A stretch of DNA of 64,000 nucleotides from Nonomuraea fuscirosea. Its GTDB lineage: Bacteria > Actinomycetota > Actinomycetes > Streptosporangiales > Streptosporangiaceae. Positions 8,131 through 16,169 of this stretch are shown one piece after another. Both the position numbers and the translations under genes were made by a program. The notes beneath the pieces were generated by a model. The model worked only from the letters and a program-made list of their open reading frames with translations, was not told the origin of the DNA and did no database searches. Each line of letters begins with the position of its first letter. The stretch's first letter is position 1. The DNA is taken from assembly GCF_003001935.1 (NCBI RefSeq), contig NZ_PVNG01000014.1:124001-188000 (forward strand), given 5' to 3'.

Positions 8131-8748
8131 ATGACCACTCTCGCCTCCGTCACCCTGGAGACCCCCGACCCCGCGTCCGCGGACGCCTTCTACGCGGCGT
8201 TCGGCCTGAGCTCGTACGTGAGCGTGCGCGCCTCCGACGCGCCGGCGGCCGGTTTCCGCGGGTTCGCGCTGTCCCTCGTGGTGTCCCAGCCCGGCGACGT
8301 GGACGCCCTCGTCGGCGTGGCGCTCGACGCCGGCGCCACCACGCTGAAGCCGGCCACGAAGAGCTTCTGGGGGTACGGCGCCGTCGTCCGCGCCCCCGAC
8401 GGGACGATCTGCAAGATCGCCACCTCGAAGAAGAAGGACTCCGGCCCCGTCACCCGCCGCATCGACCAGGTCGCGCTGCTGCTGGGCGTGGCGGACGTCA
8501 AGGCGAGCAAGCGCTTCTACGTCGATCGCGGCCTGGCCGTGGCCAAGAGCTTCGGCGGCAAGTACGTCGAGTTCGACACCCCGTCCTCGGCCGTCACGCT
8601 CGCGCTCTACCCGCGCCGCGCGCTCGCCAAGGACACCGGCATGCCTCAGGAGGGCACCGGCTCGCACGGGATCGTGATGGGCGGCGCCGCGGGTCCCTGC
8701 ACCGACCCGGACGGTTTCGTCTGGGAAGCGGCGTCCGTGCCCGCCTGA
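8131..8748 (+). CDS. Two-domain VOC/glyoxalase-like protein
   Basis: A 205-residue protein with two VOC modules. The first runs from SVTLETPDPASADAFYAAFGL to VVRAPDGTICKIATSKK (about 4-105). The second runs from IDQVALLLGVADVKASKRFYVDRGL to GPCTDPDGFVWEAAS (about 110-203). Internal duplication is the usual way this family builds a complete barrel in one chain. ATG at 8131 follows GGAAGGACCAGTC. It lies just downstream of the single-domain VOC gene in the same direction. The substrate cannot be inferred. Immediately after its TGA the DNA repeats the stop-containing segment three more times (see the repeat at 8746). Confidence 0.85.
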   Translation: MTTLASVTLETPDPASADAFYAAFGLSSYVSVRASDAPAAGFRGFALSLVVSQPGDVDALVGVALDAGATTLKPATKSFWGYGAVVRAPDGTICKIATSKKKDSGPVTRRIDQVALLLGVADVKASKRFYVDRGLAVAKSFGGKYVEFDTPSSAVTLALYPRRALAKDTGMPQEGTGSHGIVMGGAAGPCTDPDGFVWEAASVPA

Positions 8749-8880
8749 GCCGGAGCACGCCCGCGCAAAGAGCGAGCGACCTCCTCTTGAGCCGGAGCAC
8801 GCCGCGCGAGAAACGGCGCCCTCCGCCTGAGCCGGAGCAAGCCGTGCGTGGAGCGGCGGCGTCCGTCTGAGGCGAGGCCG
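8746..8880 (+). repeat. About 40-bp tandem repeats starting at the VOC gene stop codon
   Basis: TGAGCCGGAGCA occurs at 8746, 8788 and 8828, and TGAGGCGAGG at 8868, giving spacings of 42, 40 and 40 bases. The first copy includes the stop codon of the upstream gene. The remainder of each unit is diverged and GC-rich. The gap up to 9007 holds nothing else that I recognise. Confidence 0.75.
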
Positions 8881-9007
8881 CAGGGTGGCGAGGTCTTCCG
8901 TGCCCGCCAGTGGGTAGGTGACCACGCGTTAGCGCGTTCCCCCCGCCAGGCAGGGCCGGACGCGGTGGCCCCAGGCCACCGTGCCCGCCGATCGGAGGGA
9001 CCTTCAG

Positions 9008-11374
9008 ATGACATCACCGGCTGACGGGCGGCCCGACGCCGAGCGGCGGATGCTGGGCGGGGCGCCGGGCGAGCCCGCGCTCGGCCGCGGCCCCGCCCCC
9101 GGCGACTACTCGCGCCACGACTACCACCATCCGGCCGCGGGATGGGGCGCGTCGCGCAGCGTGGCGCACGTGCTCCGGCGCGCGGGCGAGCCCGTGGAGG
9201 GCCTGCGCGCGCTGCTCGTGATGAACCACGAGGACGGCGGGTTCGACTGTCCCGGCTGCGCATGGCCGGACGACCCGAGCGGGCTGCGGCTGGACATCTG
9301 CGAGAACGGCATCAAGCACGCGACGTGGGAGCTGGCGCCGGCCAAGGCCGATCGTGACTTCTTCGCCGCCCACACCGTCGCCGAGCTGTCCCAGTGGAGT
9401 GACCACGACCTGGAGGCCGTGGGCCGGCTCGCCGAGCCGATGGCGTACGACCCCGGCAGCGACACGTACCGGCCGATCTCCTGGGAGGACGCGTTCGCGC
9501 TGGTCGGCGAGACGCTGCGCGGGCTGGACAGCCCGCATCGGGCCGCGTTCTACACCTCGGGGCGGCTCGGGAACGAGGCGACCTTCCTCTACCAGCTCTG
9601 GGTCCGTGAGTACGGCACGAACAACATGCCGGACTGCTCCAACATGTGCCACGAGGCCAGCGGCCGGGCGCTGACGGCGGCGATCGGCACCGGCAAGGGC
9701 ACGGTCGACCTCAACGACTGGGAGCAGGCGGACGCGATCTGGCTGATGGGCGACAACGCCGCCACGAACGCCCCGCGGATGCTGACGTGGCTGGCCGAGG
9801 CCGACCGGCGCGGCGCGCAGCTGATCCACGTCAATCCGCTGATCGAGGCGGCGTCACGGCGGACGATCGTGCCGCACGAGTTCATCGACATGGCCACGTT
9901 CCGGACGACCAGGACCGGCACGATGAATGTCCAGGTGCGCATCGGCGGCGACCTGGCCCTGATGCGCGGCGTCGCCAAGGCCGTGCTGGAGCGGGCGGAG
10001 CAGACGCCCGAGGTCCTCGACCGCGACTTCATCGCCCGCTACACGCACGGCTTCGAGGAGTACCGCGCGGCCGTGGCGGCCACCCCGTGGGCGGACCTGG
10101 TCAGCGGGTCCGGCGTGGAGGAGCAGGCGATCCGCCGGCTGGCCGACTCCTACCTGGCGTCGGAACGGGTGATCATCGCCTGGTGCCTGGGCCTGACGCA
10201 GCACGAGCACGGCGTCGACACCATCAGGGAGATCGTCAACGTGCTGATGCTGCGGGGCAACCTCGGCCGCGAGGGGGCCGGGCCGTGTCCCGTCCGCGGG
10301 CACAGCAACGTGCAGGGCAACCGCACCTGCGGCGTCAACAACCGCCCTGACGCGGCGTTCCTCGACCGGCTGGCGGAGGTCTGCGGGATCGATCCGCCGC
10401 GCGAGCCCGGCCTGGGCACCGTGGGGACGATCGAGGCGATGCGCCGGGGCGAGGTGAAGGTGTTCGTCGCGCTGGGCGGCAACTTCGCGCTGGCCACGCC
10501 CGACCAGGCGTACACGTTCGAGGCGCTGCGCGCGTGCGAACTGACCGTGCAGGTGAGCACCAAGCTCAACCGCAGTCACCTCGTGCACGGCCGGCGCGCG
10601 CTCATCCTGCCCTGCCTGGCCAGGACCGACGAGGACCACCAGGCCGGCGGGGTGCAGGGCGTCACGGTCGAGGACTCCATGTCGATGGTGCACATCTCGT
10701 ACGGGATGAAGCCTCCGGCCTCGCCGCACCTGCGTTCCGAGTGCGCGATCATCGCGGGCATGGCCGAGGCGACGCTGCCGGGCAGCCGGACGCCGTGGCA
10801 GGACTACGTGGACGACTACGACCGGGTCAGGGACACGATGGCCCGGGTGCTGGACGGGTTCGAGGACTTCAACGCCCGCGCCCGCCATCCGCACGGCTTC
10901 CGCATCCGCCAGCTCGCCCGCGAGCGGGTCTTCCTGACGGCGTCCGGCCGCGCCGAGTTCGCCTGCCCGCCGCTGCCCGACGACACCGACCCGGGCGAGG
11001 GGCGGCTGCTGCTGACCACGGTGCGCTCGCACGACCAGTTCAACACCACCATCTACTCCAACGACGACCGCTACCGCGGCGTCAAGGGGCTGCGCACGAT
11101 CGTGTTCATGAACGAGGGCGACATGCGCGAGCGCGGGCTCGGGGAGTTCGACCTGGTCGACATCACCAGCATCTCCAGGGACGGATCGCGGCGGACGGTG
11201 CACGGCTACCGGGCGGTCCGCTACGAGATTCCGCCGGGGTGCGCCGCCGGCTACATGCCGGAGCTCAACGTCCTGTGCGGGATCGCCGACGTCAGCACGC
11301 AGAGCGCCCAGCCCGTCACGAAACACCTCGTCGTGGAGGTGACACCCGCCCGCGAAACGGGCGCGCCCGGCTGA
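9008..11374 (+). CDS. FdhF/YdeP-family molybdopterin oxidoreductase
   Basis: A 788-residue cytoplasmic molybdoenzyme homologue. It has the YdeP-type N-terminus (LLVMNHEDGGFDCPGCAWP, then ICENGIKHATWE), followed by the molybdopterin oxidoreductase core: TSGRLGNEATFLYQLWVREYGTNN, MCHEASGRAL, WLMGDNAATNAPRM and VRGHSNVQGNRTCG. The C-terminal molydopterin dinucleotide-binding barrel includes TTVRSHDQFNTTIYSNDDRYRG. These proteins resemble formate dehydrogenase H but lack its usual N-terminal 4Fe-4S cysteine set, and their physiological reaction is poorly defined. ATG at 9008 follows GGAGGG. It converges on cydB with only 15 bases between the genes, so shared physiology with the bd oxidase is plausible but not shown. 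Confidence 0.9.
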   Translation: MTSPADGRPDAERRMLGGAPGEPALGRGPAPGDYSRHDYHHPAAGWGASRSVAHVLRRAGEPVEGLRALLVMNHEDGGFDCPGCAWPDDPSGLRLDICENGIKHATWELAPAKADRDFFAAHTVAELSQWSDHDLEAVGRLAEPMAYDPGSDTYRPISWEDAFALVGETLRGLDSPHRAAFYTSGRLGNEATFLYQLWVREYGTNNMPDCSNMCHEASGRALTAAIGTGKGTVDLNDWEQADAIWLMGDNAATNAPRMLTWLAEADRRGAQLIHVNPLIEAASRRTIVPHEFIDMATFRTTRTGTMNVQVRIGGDLALMRGVAKAVLERAEQTPEVLDRDFIARYTHGFEEYRAAVAATPWADLVSGSGVEEQAIRRLADSYLASERVIIAWCLGLTQHEHGVDTIREIVNVLMLRGNLGREGAGPCPVRGHSNVQGNRTCGVNNRPDAAFLDRLAEVCGIDPPREPGLGTVGTIEAMRRGEVKVFVALGGNFALATPDQAYTFEALRACELTVQVSTKLNRSHLVHGRRALILPCLARTDEDHQAGGVQGVTVEDSMSMVHISYGMKPPASPHLRSECAIIAGMAEATLPGSRTPWQDYVDDYDRVRDTMARVLDGFEDFNARARHPHGFRIRQLARERVFLTASGRAEFACPPLPDDTDPGEGRLLLTTVRSHDQFNTTIYSNDDRYRGVKGLRTIVFMNEGDMRERGLGEFDLVDITSISRDGSRRTVHGYRAVRYEIPPGCAAGYMPELNVLCGIADVSTQSAQPVTKHLVVEVTPARETGAPG

Positions 11375-11389
11375 CGACGGCGGACCGGC

Positions 11390-12616
11390 TCAGGATTCCG
11401 CCGCCACGAGGGTGAACGTGGCCGCGGCGCAGGCGACCAGCAGGATCACGCCGACGGCGAGGACCCAGCCGGGACCGGCCAGGACGGTCATGGCCACGCC
11501 GGCGACCAGCGTGACACCGGCGAACGCCGCGTGCCGGCCACGCGCGATCGAACGTCCGGCGGCGCCTCTGGCAGGCCCGGCGGAGGGCCCCGCGGCGGCT
11601 TCGGCGGCGGCGGGGGCGGCGCCGTGGTCGAGGTCGCCGCGCAGGAAGAGCCGGAACAGCAGGAACAGCGCGGGGAACAGCACGACCACCCCGATCACGG
11701 CCGTGACGATGACGGCCGTCAGGGTCGAGCGCCCGGCCGCGGCCTGGTCGAGGGTGAGCCCGCGCAGCACGTACGGCCGCTGCGCCAGGGCCCAGCCGGC
11801 GACCATGGCCGCGACGGCGAGCGCCGCCGAGGCGCGGGCGGGACCGAAGCGGTGCCGCCAGACCAGCAGCAGGGTGGCCAGGCCGGCGAGCCCGGAGACG
11901 GCCACCATCACCGCGCCTCCGTCACTGGTCAGCCCGGCGGACAGCGCGGGCGCGTCGTACCGGACGAGGATGAGCCCGGCCAGCGCGAGCGCGCCCGCGC
12001 AGCCGCCCGCGACGAGCGCACGGGTGCGGAAGGCAGACTCCAGCGAGCGGGATCCCACCCGGTGGGCGTCGGCGGCCAGGTAGACGGCCGACAGGTAGGC
12101 GCCGGTGGCGACGGCGAGCGCGCCGATGAACACCGAGGTGGGGTTCAGCCAGCTCGTGACGAGGTCCCCCGCGGCGTTGCCCACCGGGACGCGCCCCGAG
12201 GCGATGCCGCCCACGACCGTGCCCAGCGCGAACGGCGTCAGGATCGAGGAGAGCGCGAACAGGTACTCGACCGGCCGCTCGCCGGGAGCGCCGTCGAGCT
12301 GGCCGCGCAGCGCGTACGAGGCGCCGCGCAGGATGATCCCGACGGCCGCGAGGAACAGCGGCACCGCCAGCGTGGACATGATCGAGCCGAACGCGACCGG
12401 GTACGCCGTCCAGCACACGACCAGCACGAAGATCAGCCAGACGTGGTTGGCCTCCCAGACGGGGCCCATCGCGTGCCGGGCGTAATGGCGCAGCTCGTCG
12501 CGGCTCTCCCGCCCGCCGGCCAGCAGCGTCCACAGGCCCGCGCCGAAGTCCGCGCCGGCCAGCACGGTGTAGGCGGCGAGACCGGCCAGGATGAGCAGCA
12601 TCGGGATCTCAGTCAT
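11390..12616 (-). CDS. cydB: Cytochrome bd ubiquinol oxidase subunit II
   Basis: This 408-residue multi-spanning membrane protein begins MLLILAGLAAYTVLAGADFGAGLWTL, the CydB signature (GADFGxGxW). HAMGPVWEANHVWLIFVLVVCWTAYP follows, and hydrophobic segments continue to the C-terminus. With CydA it forms the quinol oxidase that reduces oxygen to water at low oxygen tension. The ATG at 12616 overlaps the cydA stop by 8 bases, so the two are translated from one message. A polar, Ala/Gly-rich loop near 310-345 is longer than in enterobacterial CydB. No cydCD assembly genes are adjacent; the ABC pair at 48-52 kb does not carry that context. Confidence 0.95.
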   Translation of the reverse strand: MTEIPMLLILAGLAAYTVLAGADFGAGLWTLLAGGRESRDELRHYARHAMGPVWEANHVWLIFVLVVCWTAYPVAFGSIMSTLAVPLFLAAVGIILRGASYALRGQLDGAPGERPVEYLFALSSILTPFALGTVVGGIASGRVPVGNAAGDLVTSWLNPTSVFIGALAVATGAYLSAVYLAADAHRVGSRSLESAFRTRALVAGGCAGALALAGLILVRYDAPALSAGLTSDGGAVMVAVSGLAGLATLLLVWRHRFGPARASAALAVAAMVAGWALAQRPYVLRGLTLDQAAAGRSTLTAVIVTAVIGVVVLFPALFLLFRLFLRGDLDHGAAPAAAEAAAGPSAGPARGAAGRSIARGRHAAFAGVTLVAGVAMTVLAGPGWVLAVGVILLVACAAATFTLVAAES

Positions 12617-13952
12617 GGTGCTCCTCCAGCGGCACGCGGCTGAAGCGGTGCAGCAGCCACCAGACTCCGCCGGCGAGTCCCAGGTAGACGACGATCAGCG
12701 TGCCGTAGCCGATGGGGATGCCGGACGCGCCGGTCACCGCCTGGCCGGTCCGCATCACGCCGTACACGATCCAGGGTTGCCGGCCGACCTCCGTGGTGAC
12801 CCAGCCGGCGAGGAGGGCGACGACCGACAGAGGGCCGGCCGCCACGACCGCGCGGTAGAACCAGCGCGAGCCGGGCAGCCGTTTGTGGCGCAGGCGTACG
12901 TAGAGGAAGACCAGGCCGAGCAGGGCCAGCAGGGTGCCGATGCCGACCATGCTCTGGAAGGCCAGCCGGACGACGTTGACCGGCGGGATATCCTGCACCG
13001 GCACCGTGTTCAGGCCGGCGACCGTCGCGTCCGGGTCGTGGAAGGCGAGCAGGGACAGCAGCCGCGGGATCTCGATGCCGTAGACGACCTCGGCGCCGTT
13101 GTACCAGCCCAGCAGGTGCTCGGACGCGCCTCTGGTGGTCTTCCCGAGCCCTTCGAGCGCGGCCAGCTTCACCGGCTGGTGCCGGGCGATCTCGCGCGCG
13201 GCCCAGTCGCCGATCACGATCTGCAGCGGCGCGGCGACCGCCGCGGCCGACAGCCCGACCGTCAGGGCCGTGCGGTGGTACCGGCTCCAGCGGCCGCGCA
13301 GGAAGCTCCACGCGTACGGGACGGCGATCAGGAAGCCGGCCACGATGTACCCGGCGAAGTACATGTGCACGAACTCGTGCCAGAAGAACTCGTTGGCGAA
13401 CAGCGCCGACCACGGGCGCGCCTCGACCGCCCGGCCGTCCCGCAGCGCGAAGCCGCCGGGATGGTTCATCCAGCCGTTGACGGAGATCACGAACCACGAT
13501 CCGGTGATCCCCGCGGCCACCACCGGGATGCCCATGAGGAAGTGTGTGCGCGGCCGCAGCCGGTCCCAGCCGTAGACGTAGATCGCGATGAAGATGGCCT
13601 CGATGAAGAACGAGAAGCCCTCCATGGTGAAGCCGAGGCCGAACACGTTGCCGAAGCTCGCCATGAAGCCCGGCCAGAGCAGCCCGAGCTCGAAGCTGAG
13701 GATGGTCCCCGTCACGACGCCGATGGCGAACAGCGCCAGCATCACCTTCGCCCAGCGCCGGGCCAGCGTGCGGTAGAGCGCGTCGCCGGTCCGCAGCCAG
13801 CGCCACTCGCAGAACAGCACCATCGCCGGGAAGGCGATGCCGAAGCACACCAGCGGGATGTGCACGATGAACGACAGCGCCTGCATCTGCCGCGCCTCGA
13901 ACAGGTATTCCTGGTCCGCTGCCGCGAACGCGCCCGCGACGGCCGTGATCAT
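12609..13952 (-). CDS. cydA: Cytochrome bd ubiquinol oxidase subunit I
   Basis: This 447-residue membrane protein carries heme ligand regions (RQMQALSFIVHIPLV for the N-terminal His, FFWHEFVHMYFAGYIVAGF for the next), the acidic proton-channel helix GFTMEGFSFFIEAIFIAIYVYGWDRL, and the quinol-side GRQPWIVYGVMRT motif. The periplasmic Q-loop is short, as is usual in Actinobacteria. I chose ATG at 13952, directly after GAGGGGAG. An in-frame ATG at 13985 lacks a ribosome site and would add a basic stretch before the first helix. It leads the cydAB operon. The 129-base gap to the methyltransferase gene upstream probably holds its promoter, but no clear boxes are visible. Confidence 0.95.
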   Translation of the reverse strand: MITAVAGAFAAADQEYLFEARQMQALSFIVHIPLVCFGIAFPAMVLFCEWRWLRTGDALYRTLARRWAKVMLALFAIGVVTGTILSFELGLLWPGFMASFGNVFGLGFTMEGFSFFIEAIFIAIYVYGWDRLRPRTHFLMGIPVVAAGITGSWFVISVNGWMNHPGGFALRDGRAVEARPWSALFANEFFWHEFVHMYFAGYIVAGFLIAVPYAWSFLRGRWSRYHRTALTVGLSAAAVAAPLQIVIGDWAAREIARHQPVKLAALEGLGKTTRGASEHLLGWYNGAEVVYGIEIPRLLSLLAFHDPDATVAGLNTVPVQDIPPVNVVRLAFQSMVGIGTLLALLGLVFLYVRLRHKRLPGSRWFYRAVVAAGPLSVVALLAGWVTTEVGRQPWIVYGVMRTGQAVTGASGIPIGYGTLIVVYLGLAGGVWWLLHRFSRVPLEEHHD

Positions 13953-14081
13953 CCGCACTCCCCTCGCTGTGTGCCTGGCCGGCACGCGGGGGAGGTCGGA
14001 GCTGCGTACGGCCCTGTTTCCGCAGGTTACGCCGCAGGTGGGGGTGAGAGGGCGTTCTCGCGTGGTGTGTCGCGGTTCCGC

Positions 14082-14924
14082 TCAGCCGGACTGTGGGGCT
14101 TCGAGCGGGACACGGCCGACGCCGCCCAGGATGCCGCCCTTGTCCAGGCCGGGGGCGACGATCGGGTCGTCGTTGCGCCAGTCCTGGACCGGCACGAGAC
14201 CGGGTTCGAGCAGCTCCAGGCCGTCGAAGTAGGCGCGCACCGTGTCGCGGTCGCGCCAGTGCAGCACGCCGGCGGTGGTGCGCCGGTAGACCTCCTCTGT
14301 GCCGGCCTTGCGCTCGCCGGAGCTCTGCCCCTCTTCCACGTACGCGTGCGAGATGATCAGGTGGCTGCCCGGCACCAGCGGCTCGCGCAGGGTCCGAACG
14401 ATGCCGGCCACCTCGTCGTCGTCGGCCAGGTAGTGGAACAGCGCGACGGCCAGGACCGCCACCGGCTCGCCGAAGTCGAGGTGGCGGGCGGCGGCGTCGA
14501 GCAGGCCCTTGGGGTCGTGCGCGTCGCCCTCGACGATCACCGTGTGCGGGTCGCCGGTCAGCAGCGCGCGGGCGTGGACCAGCACGACCGGGTCGTTGTC
14601 GGAGTAGACGACCCTGGCGTCGGGGACGATCCGGTGGGCGACCTGGTGCACGTTGTCCTGGGTGGGCAGGCCGGTGCCGATGTCGAGGAACTGCCGCACG
14701 CCGGCCCTGGCGGCCGCCTCCACCGCGCGGACCAGGAAGCCCCGGTTCGCCCGCGCCATCTCCCGTACGTCGGCGCCGCCCTTGCCGCTCAGCTGGACGA
14801 TGCGCTCGGCGGCCTCGCGGTCGGCGGGGAAGTTGTCCTTACCACCCAGGAAATAGTCGTACATCCGGGCGACGGTGGGGACGTTCGGGTCGATCTTCCC
14901 CGCGGGTCGCTCACTCTCGGTCAC
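14082..14924 (-). CDS. SAM-dependent methyltransferase, DUF574 (PF04672) family
   Basis: A 280-residue protein of the actinomycete DUF574 family. It starts with the characteristic PNVPTVARMYDYFLGGKDNF, then DREAAERI, the SAM-binding FLDIGTGLPTQDNVHQVA, VVYSDNDPVVLVHARALL, VIVEGDAHDP and VALFHYLADDDE, and ends with DDPIVAPGLDKGGILGGVGR. Members adopt a class I methyltransferase fold; their substrates are unknown, and actinomycete genomes often hold many copies. GTG at 14924 is preceded by GAAGGG with 6 bases spacing. The gene appears monocistronic, facing away from cspA. The 371 bases between it and cspA hold the cspA leader. Confidence 0.9.
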   Translation of the reverse strand: MTESERPAGKIDPNVPTVARMYDYFLGGKDNFPADREAAERIVQLSGKGGADVREMARANRGFLVRAVEAAARAGVRQFLDIGTGLPTQDNVHQVAHRIVPDARVVYSDNDPVVLVHARALLTGDPHTVIVEGDAHDPKGLLDAAARHLDFGEPVAVLAVALFHYLADDDEVAGIVRTLREPLVPGSHLIISHAYVEEGQSSGERKAGTEEVYRRTTAGVLHWRDRDTVRAYFDGLELLEPGLVPVQDWRNDDPIVAPGLDKGGILGGVGRVPLEAPQSG

Positions 14925-15119
14925 GCGTCACCCTTCTCTGCCTTATGACCGCATCTTAGGGGGAATCGGCGTTCTGTGATCGGATCTTTCGCGGTCTTCC
15001 TCCCGGTTATCCCACCGGGCTCAGGCGTCTCAGGACCGCCCCGAGGACGGCACCCACAACGGGGCCCAAGACGGGCCGGACGCGACGGGTCGCTTCTGCT
15101 GAAGGCAGCGTCACACCTG

Positions 15120-15295
15120 TGATAGAGTTCTACACGTTGCAGTTATGGCACCCATAGTGACTTTGCGCGCCTGACAGACATGATCTGCAGGCGCGTTTTT
15201 CGTTTACCGGTCTTCTCCGGATGGGCTCATCGCGGCGACACGAGATCCGCGCGGTGCGGATTCTCTCGTTCCTGCAATTTCTGAAGGAGATCGAC
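15120..15295 (+). promoter_or_regulatory. Leader region of the cold-shock gene
   Basis: The 371-base gap 14925-15295 between divergent genes contains, nearest the cold-shock gene, a hairpin with a T-run (15166-15200) and then about 95 bases of lower-GC leader ending in GAAGGAGATCGAC before the ATG. The AAGGAG is a strong ribosome site. Long structured leaders are typical of cold-shock genes. TAGAGT at 15123-15128 could be a -10 box, but I cannot fix the promoter with confidence. Confidence 0.5.
15166..15200 (+). terminator. Intrinsic-terminator-like hairpin inside the cspA leader
   Basis: CGCGCCTG (15166-15173) pairs with CAGGCGCG (15188-15195). CAGA and TCTG extend the stem inside around a CATGA loop, with A15174 bulged, and TTTTT follows at 15196-15200. 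No + strand gene ends nearby, so this is either an attenuator in the cold-shock leader or the end of a short RNA. Confidence 0.65.
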
Positions 15296-15502
15296 ATGGC
15301 TACTGGCACCGTGAAGTGGTTCAACTCTGAAAAGGGCTTCGGCTTCATCGCGCAGGACGGCGGCGGCGCCGACGTCTTCGCGCACTACTCCAACATCGTC
15401 TCCAACGGTGGCTACCGCGAGCTGACCGAGGGTCAGAAGGTGTCGTTCGACGTCGTGCAGGGCCAGAAGGGCCCGCAGGCGGAGAACATCGTAGCCGCCT
15501 GA
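15296..15502 (+). CDS. cspA: Cold-shock protein, CspA family
   Basis: A 68-residue single-OB-fold protein beginning MATGTVKWFNSEKGFGFI, with RNP1 (KGFGFI) and RNP2-like (VFAHYS) motifs and a normal C-terminus (GPQAENIVAA). Such proteins bind single-stranded RNA and DNA and act as RNA chaperones in the cytoplasm. ATG at 15296 follows AAGGAG with 7 bases spacing. The gene is monocistronic, flanked by an upstream terminator-like hairpin and a strong downstream terminator at 15523-15552. Regulation through the leader RNA is likely. The symbol marks the family and is not a claim of orthology to a particular paralogue. Confidence 0.96.
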   Translation: MATGTVKWFNSEKGFGFIAQDGGGADVFAHYSNIVSNGGYRELTEGQKVSFDVVQGQKGPQAENIVAA

Positions 15503-15522
15503 TCAGGCGAGCAGCATGAGGC

Positions 15523-15552
15523 CGGGCCCGCACCCCTCGGGGGGCGGGCCCG
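15523..15552 (+). terminator. Terminator after cspA
   Basis: CGGGCCCGC (15523-15531) and GCGGGCCCG (15544-15552) form a perfect 9-bp GC stem with a 12-base loop, followed by the T-rich TTCTCGTT. It lies 21 bases after the cspA stop. Confidence 0.8.
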
Positions 15553-15730
15553 TTCTCGTTCCGTCTCCGGAACCCCGGAAGAGCGTTTCCCGAATCCGGC
15601 GAGCCGTTCCCGGCACCCGGCGGGTAACCGGAAGGCCGGCTTACCGGCACTTCCCCGCCATCTCCAACAGGCCAGGGTATGAATTCCACCAGTATCTGGT
15701 GGTTTCGGTCGCTTTATCTCCCGGTAAGGA

Positions 15731-15736
15731 CCATAA
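15731..15736 (+). promoter_or_regulatory. Probable -10 box of a leaderless promoter
   Basis: CATAAT at 15731-15736 is one mismatch from TATAAT and ends 8 bases before the ATG at 15745, a spacing that would place the transcript start at or beside the start codon. No convincing -35 hexamer is visible. There is no ribosome site at a normal distance, which fits leaderless translation. Confidence 0.4.
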
Positions 15737-15744
15737 TCAAGCCA

Positions 15745-15975
15745 ATGAGGCCCTATCAAGCCGCCACCCGGCGCCAGCTGCCTACCAGCCCCTTCAAAGT
15801 CCCCGACGTACCCCCGCCCGCGATTGAGCAATTCGTCACGGGAGACCGGGTGAGCCACGACAAATACGGCCTCGGCCGCGTGATCGCGGTGCACCAGGAC
15901 GTCGCCGTGATCGTCGACTTCGGCTCGGAGACCTACCGGCTGACCGCGCCGTACGCCAAGCTCGAGAAGCTGTAG
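15745..15975 (+). CDS. Small protein resembling the CarD/UvrD-tail type RNA-polymerase-interacting fold
   Basis: A 76-residue protein. After a proline-containing N-terminus, the part from about residue 32 reads TGDRVSHDKYGLGRVIAVHQ, then AVIVDFGSETYRLTAPYAKLEKL. The pattern GDRVxHxxxGxGxV with VDFGS and a C-terminal YAxLEKL resembles the small Tudor-like barrel at the end of UvrD/PcrA helicases and in CarD-type proteins, where it contacts RNA polymerase. I assign the fold by pattern only; the job is unknown. The ATG at 15745 is supported by a -10-like CATAAT just upstream; an ATG at 15679 is the longer alternative. The gene converges with the secreted amidase. Confidence 0.65.
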   Translation: MRPYQAATRRQLPTSPFKVPDVPPPAIEQFVTGDRVSHDKYGLGRVIAVHQDVAVIVDFGSETYRLTAPYAKLEKL

Positions 15976-16060
15976 TCACCGCGCGCGACCACCGGACGCC
16001 GCCACCGGACGCCGCCACCGGGCGTCGCCGGCACCGCGCGCGACCGCCGAGCGCCGGCAC
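15976..16060. repeat. Short GC-rich direct repeats between convergent genes
   Basis: CACCGGACGCCGC occurs twice and a variant CACCGGGCGTCGC follows, flanked on each side by ACCGCGCGCGACC. The 194-base gap up to 16169 holds no gene that I can support. It may contribute to termination for both converging genes. Confidence 0.5.
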
Positions 16061-16169
16061 CACGCGCGATCCGCAGGCGCGTGGTCACCGCGGGCGCCGC
16101 GGCGCCGCGCTCCGAGCGCGCGGGAAGGCGGGCACGGGCCGCCGCCCGCACCCGCCCCTTGTCATCGTC

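Noticed and set aside
15166..15200. Terminator of an upstream + strand gene
   Set aside because: The nearest upstream + gene ends at 11374; intervening genes are on the minus strand.
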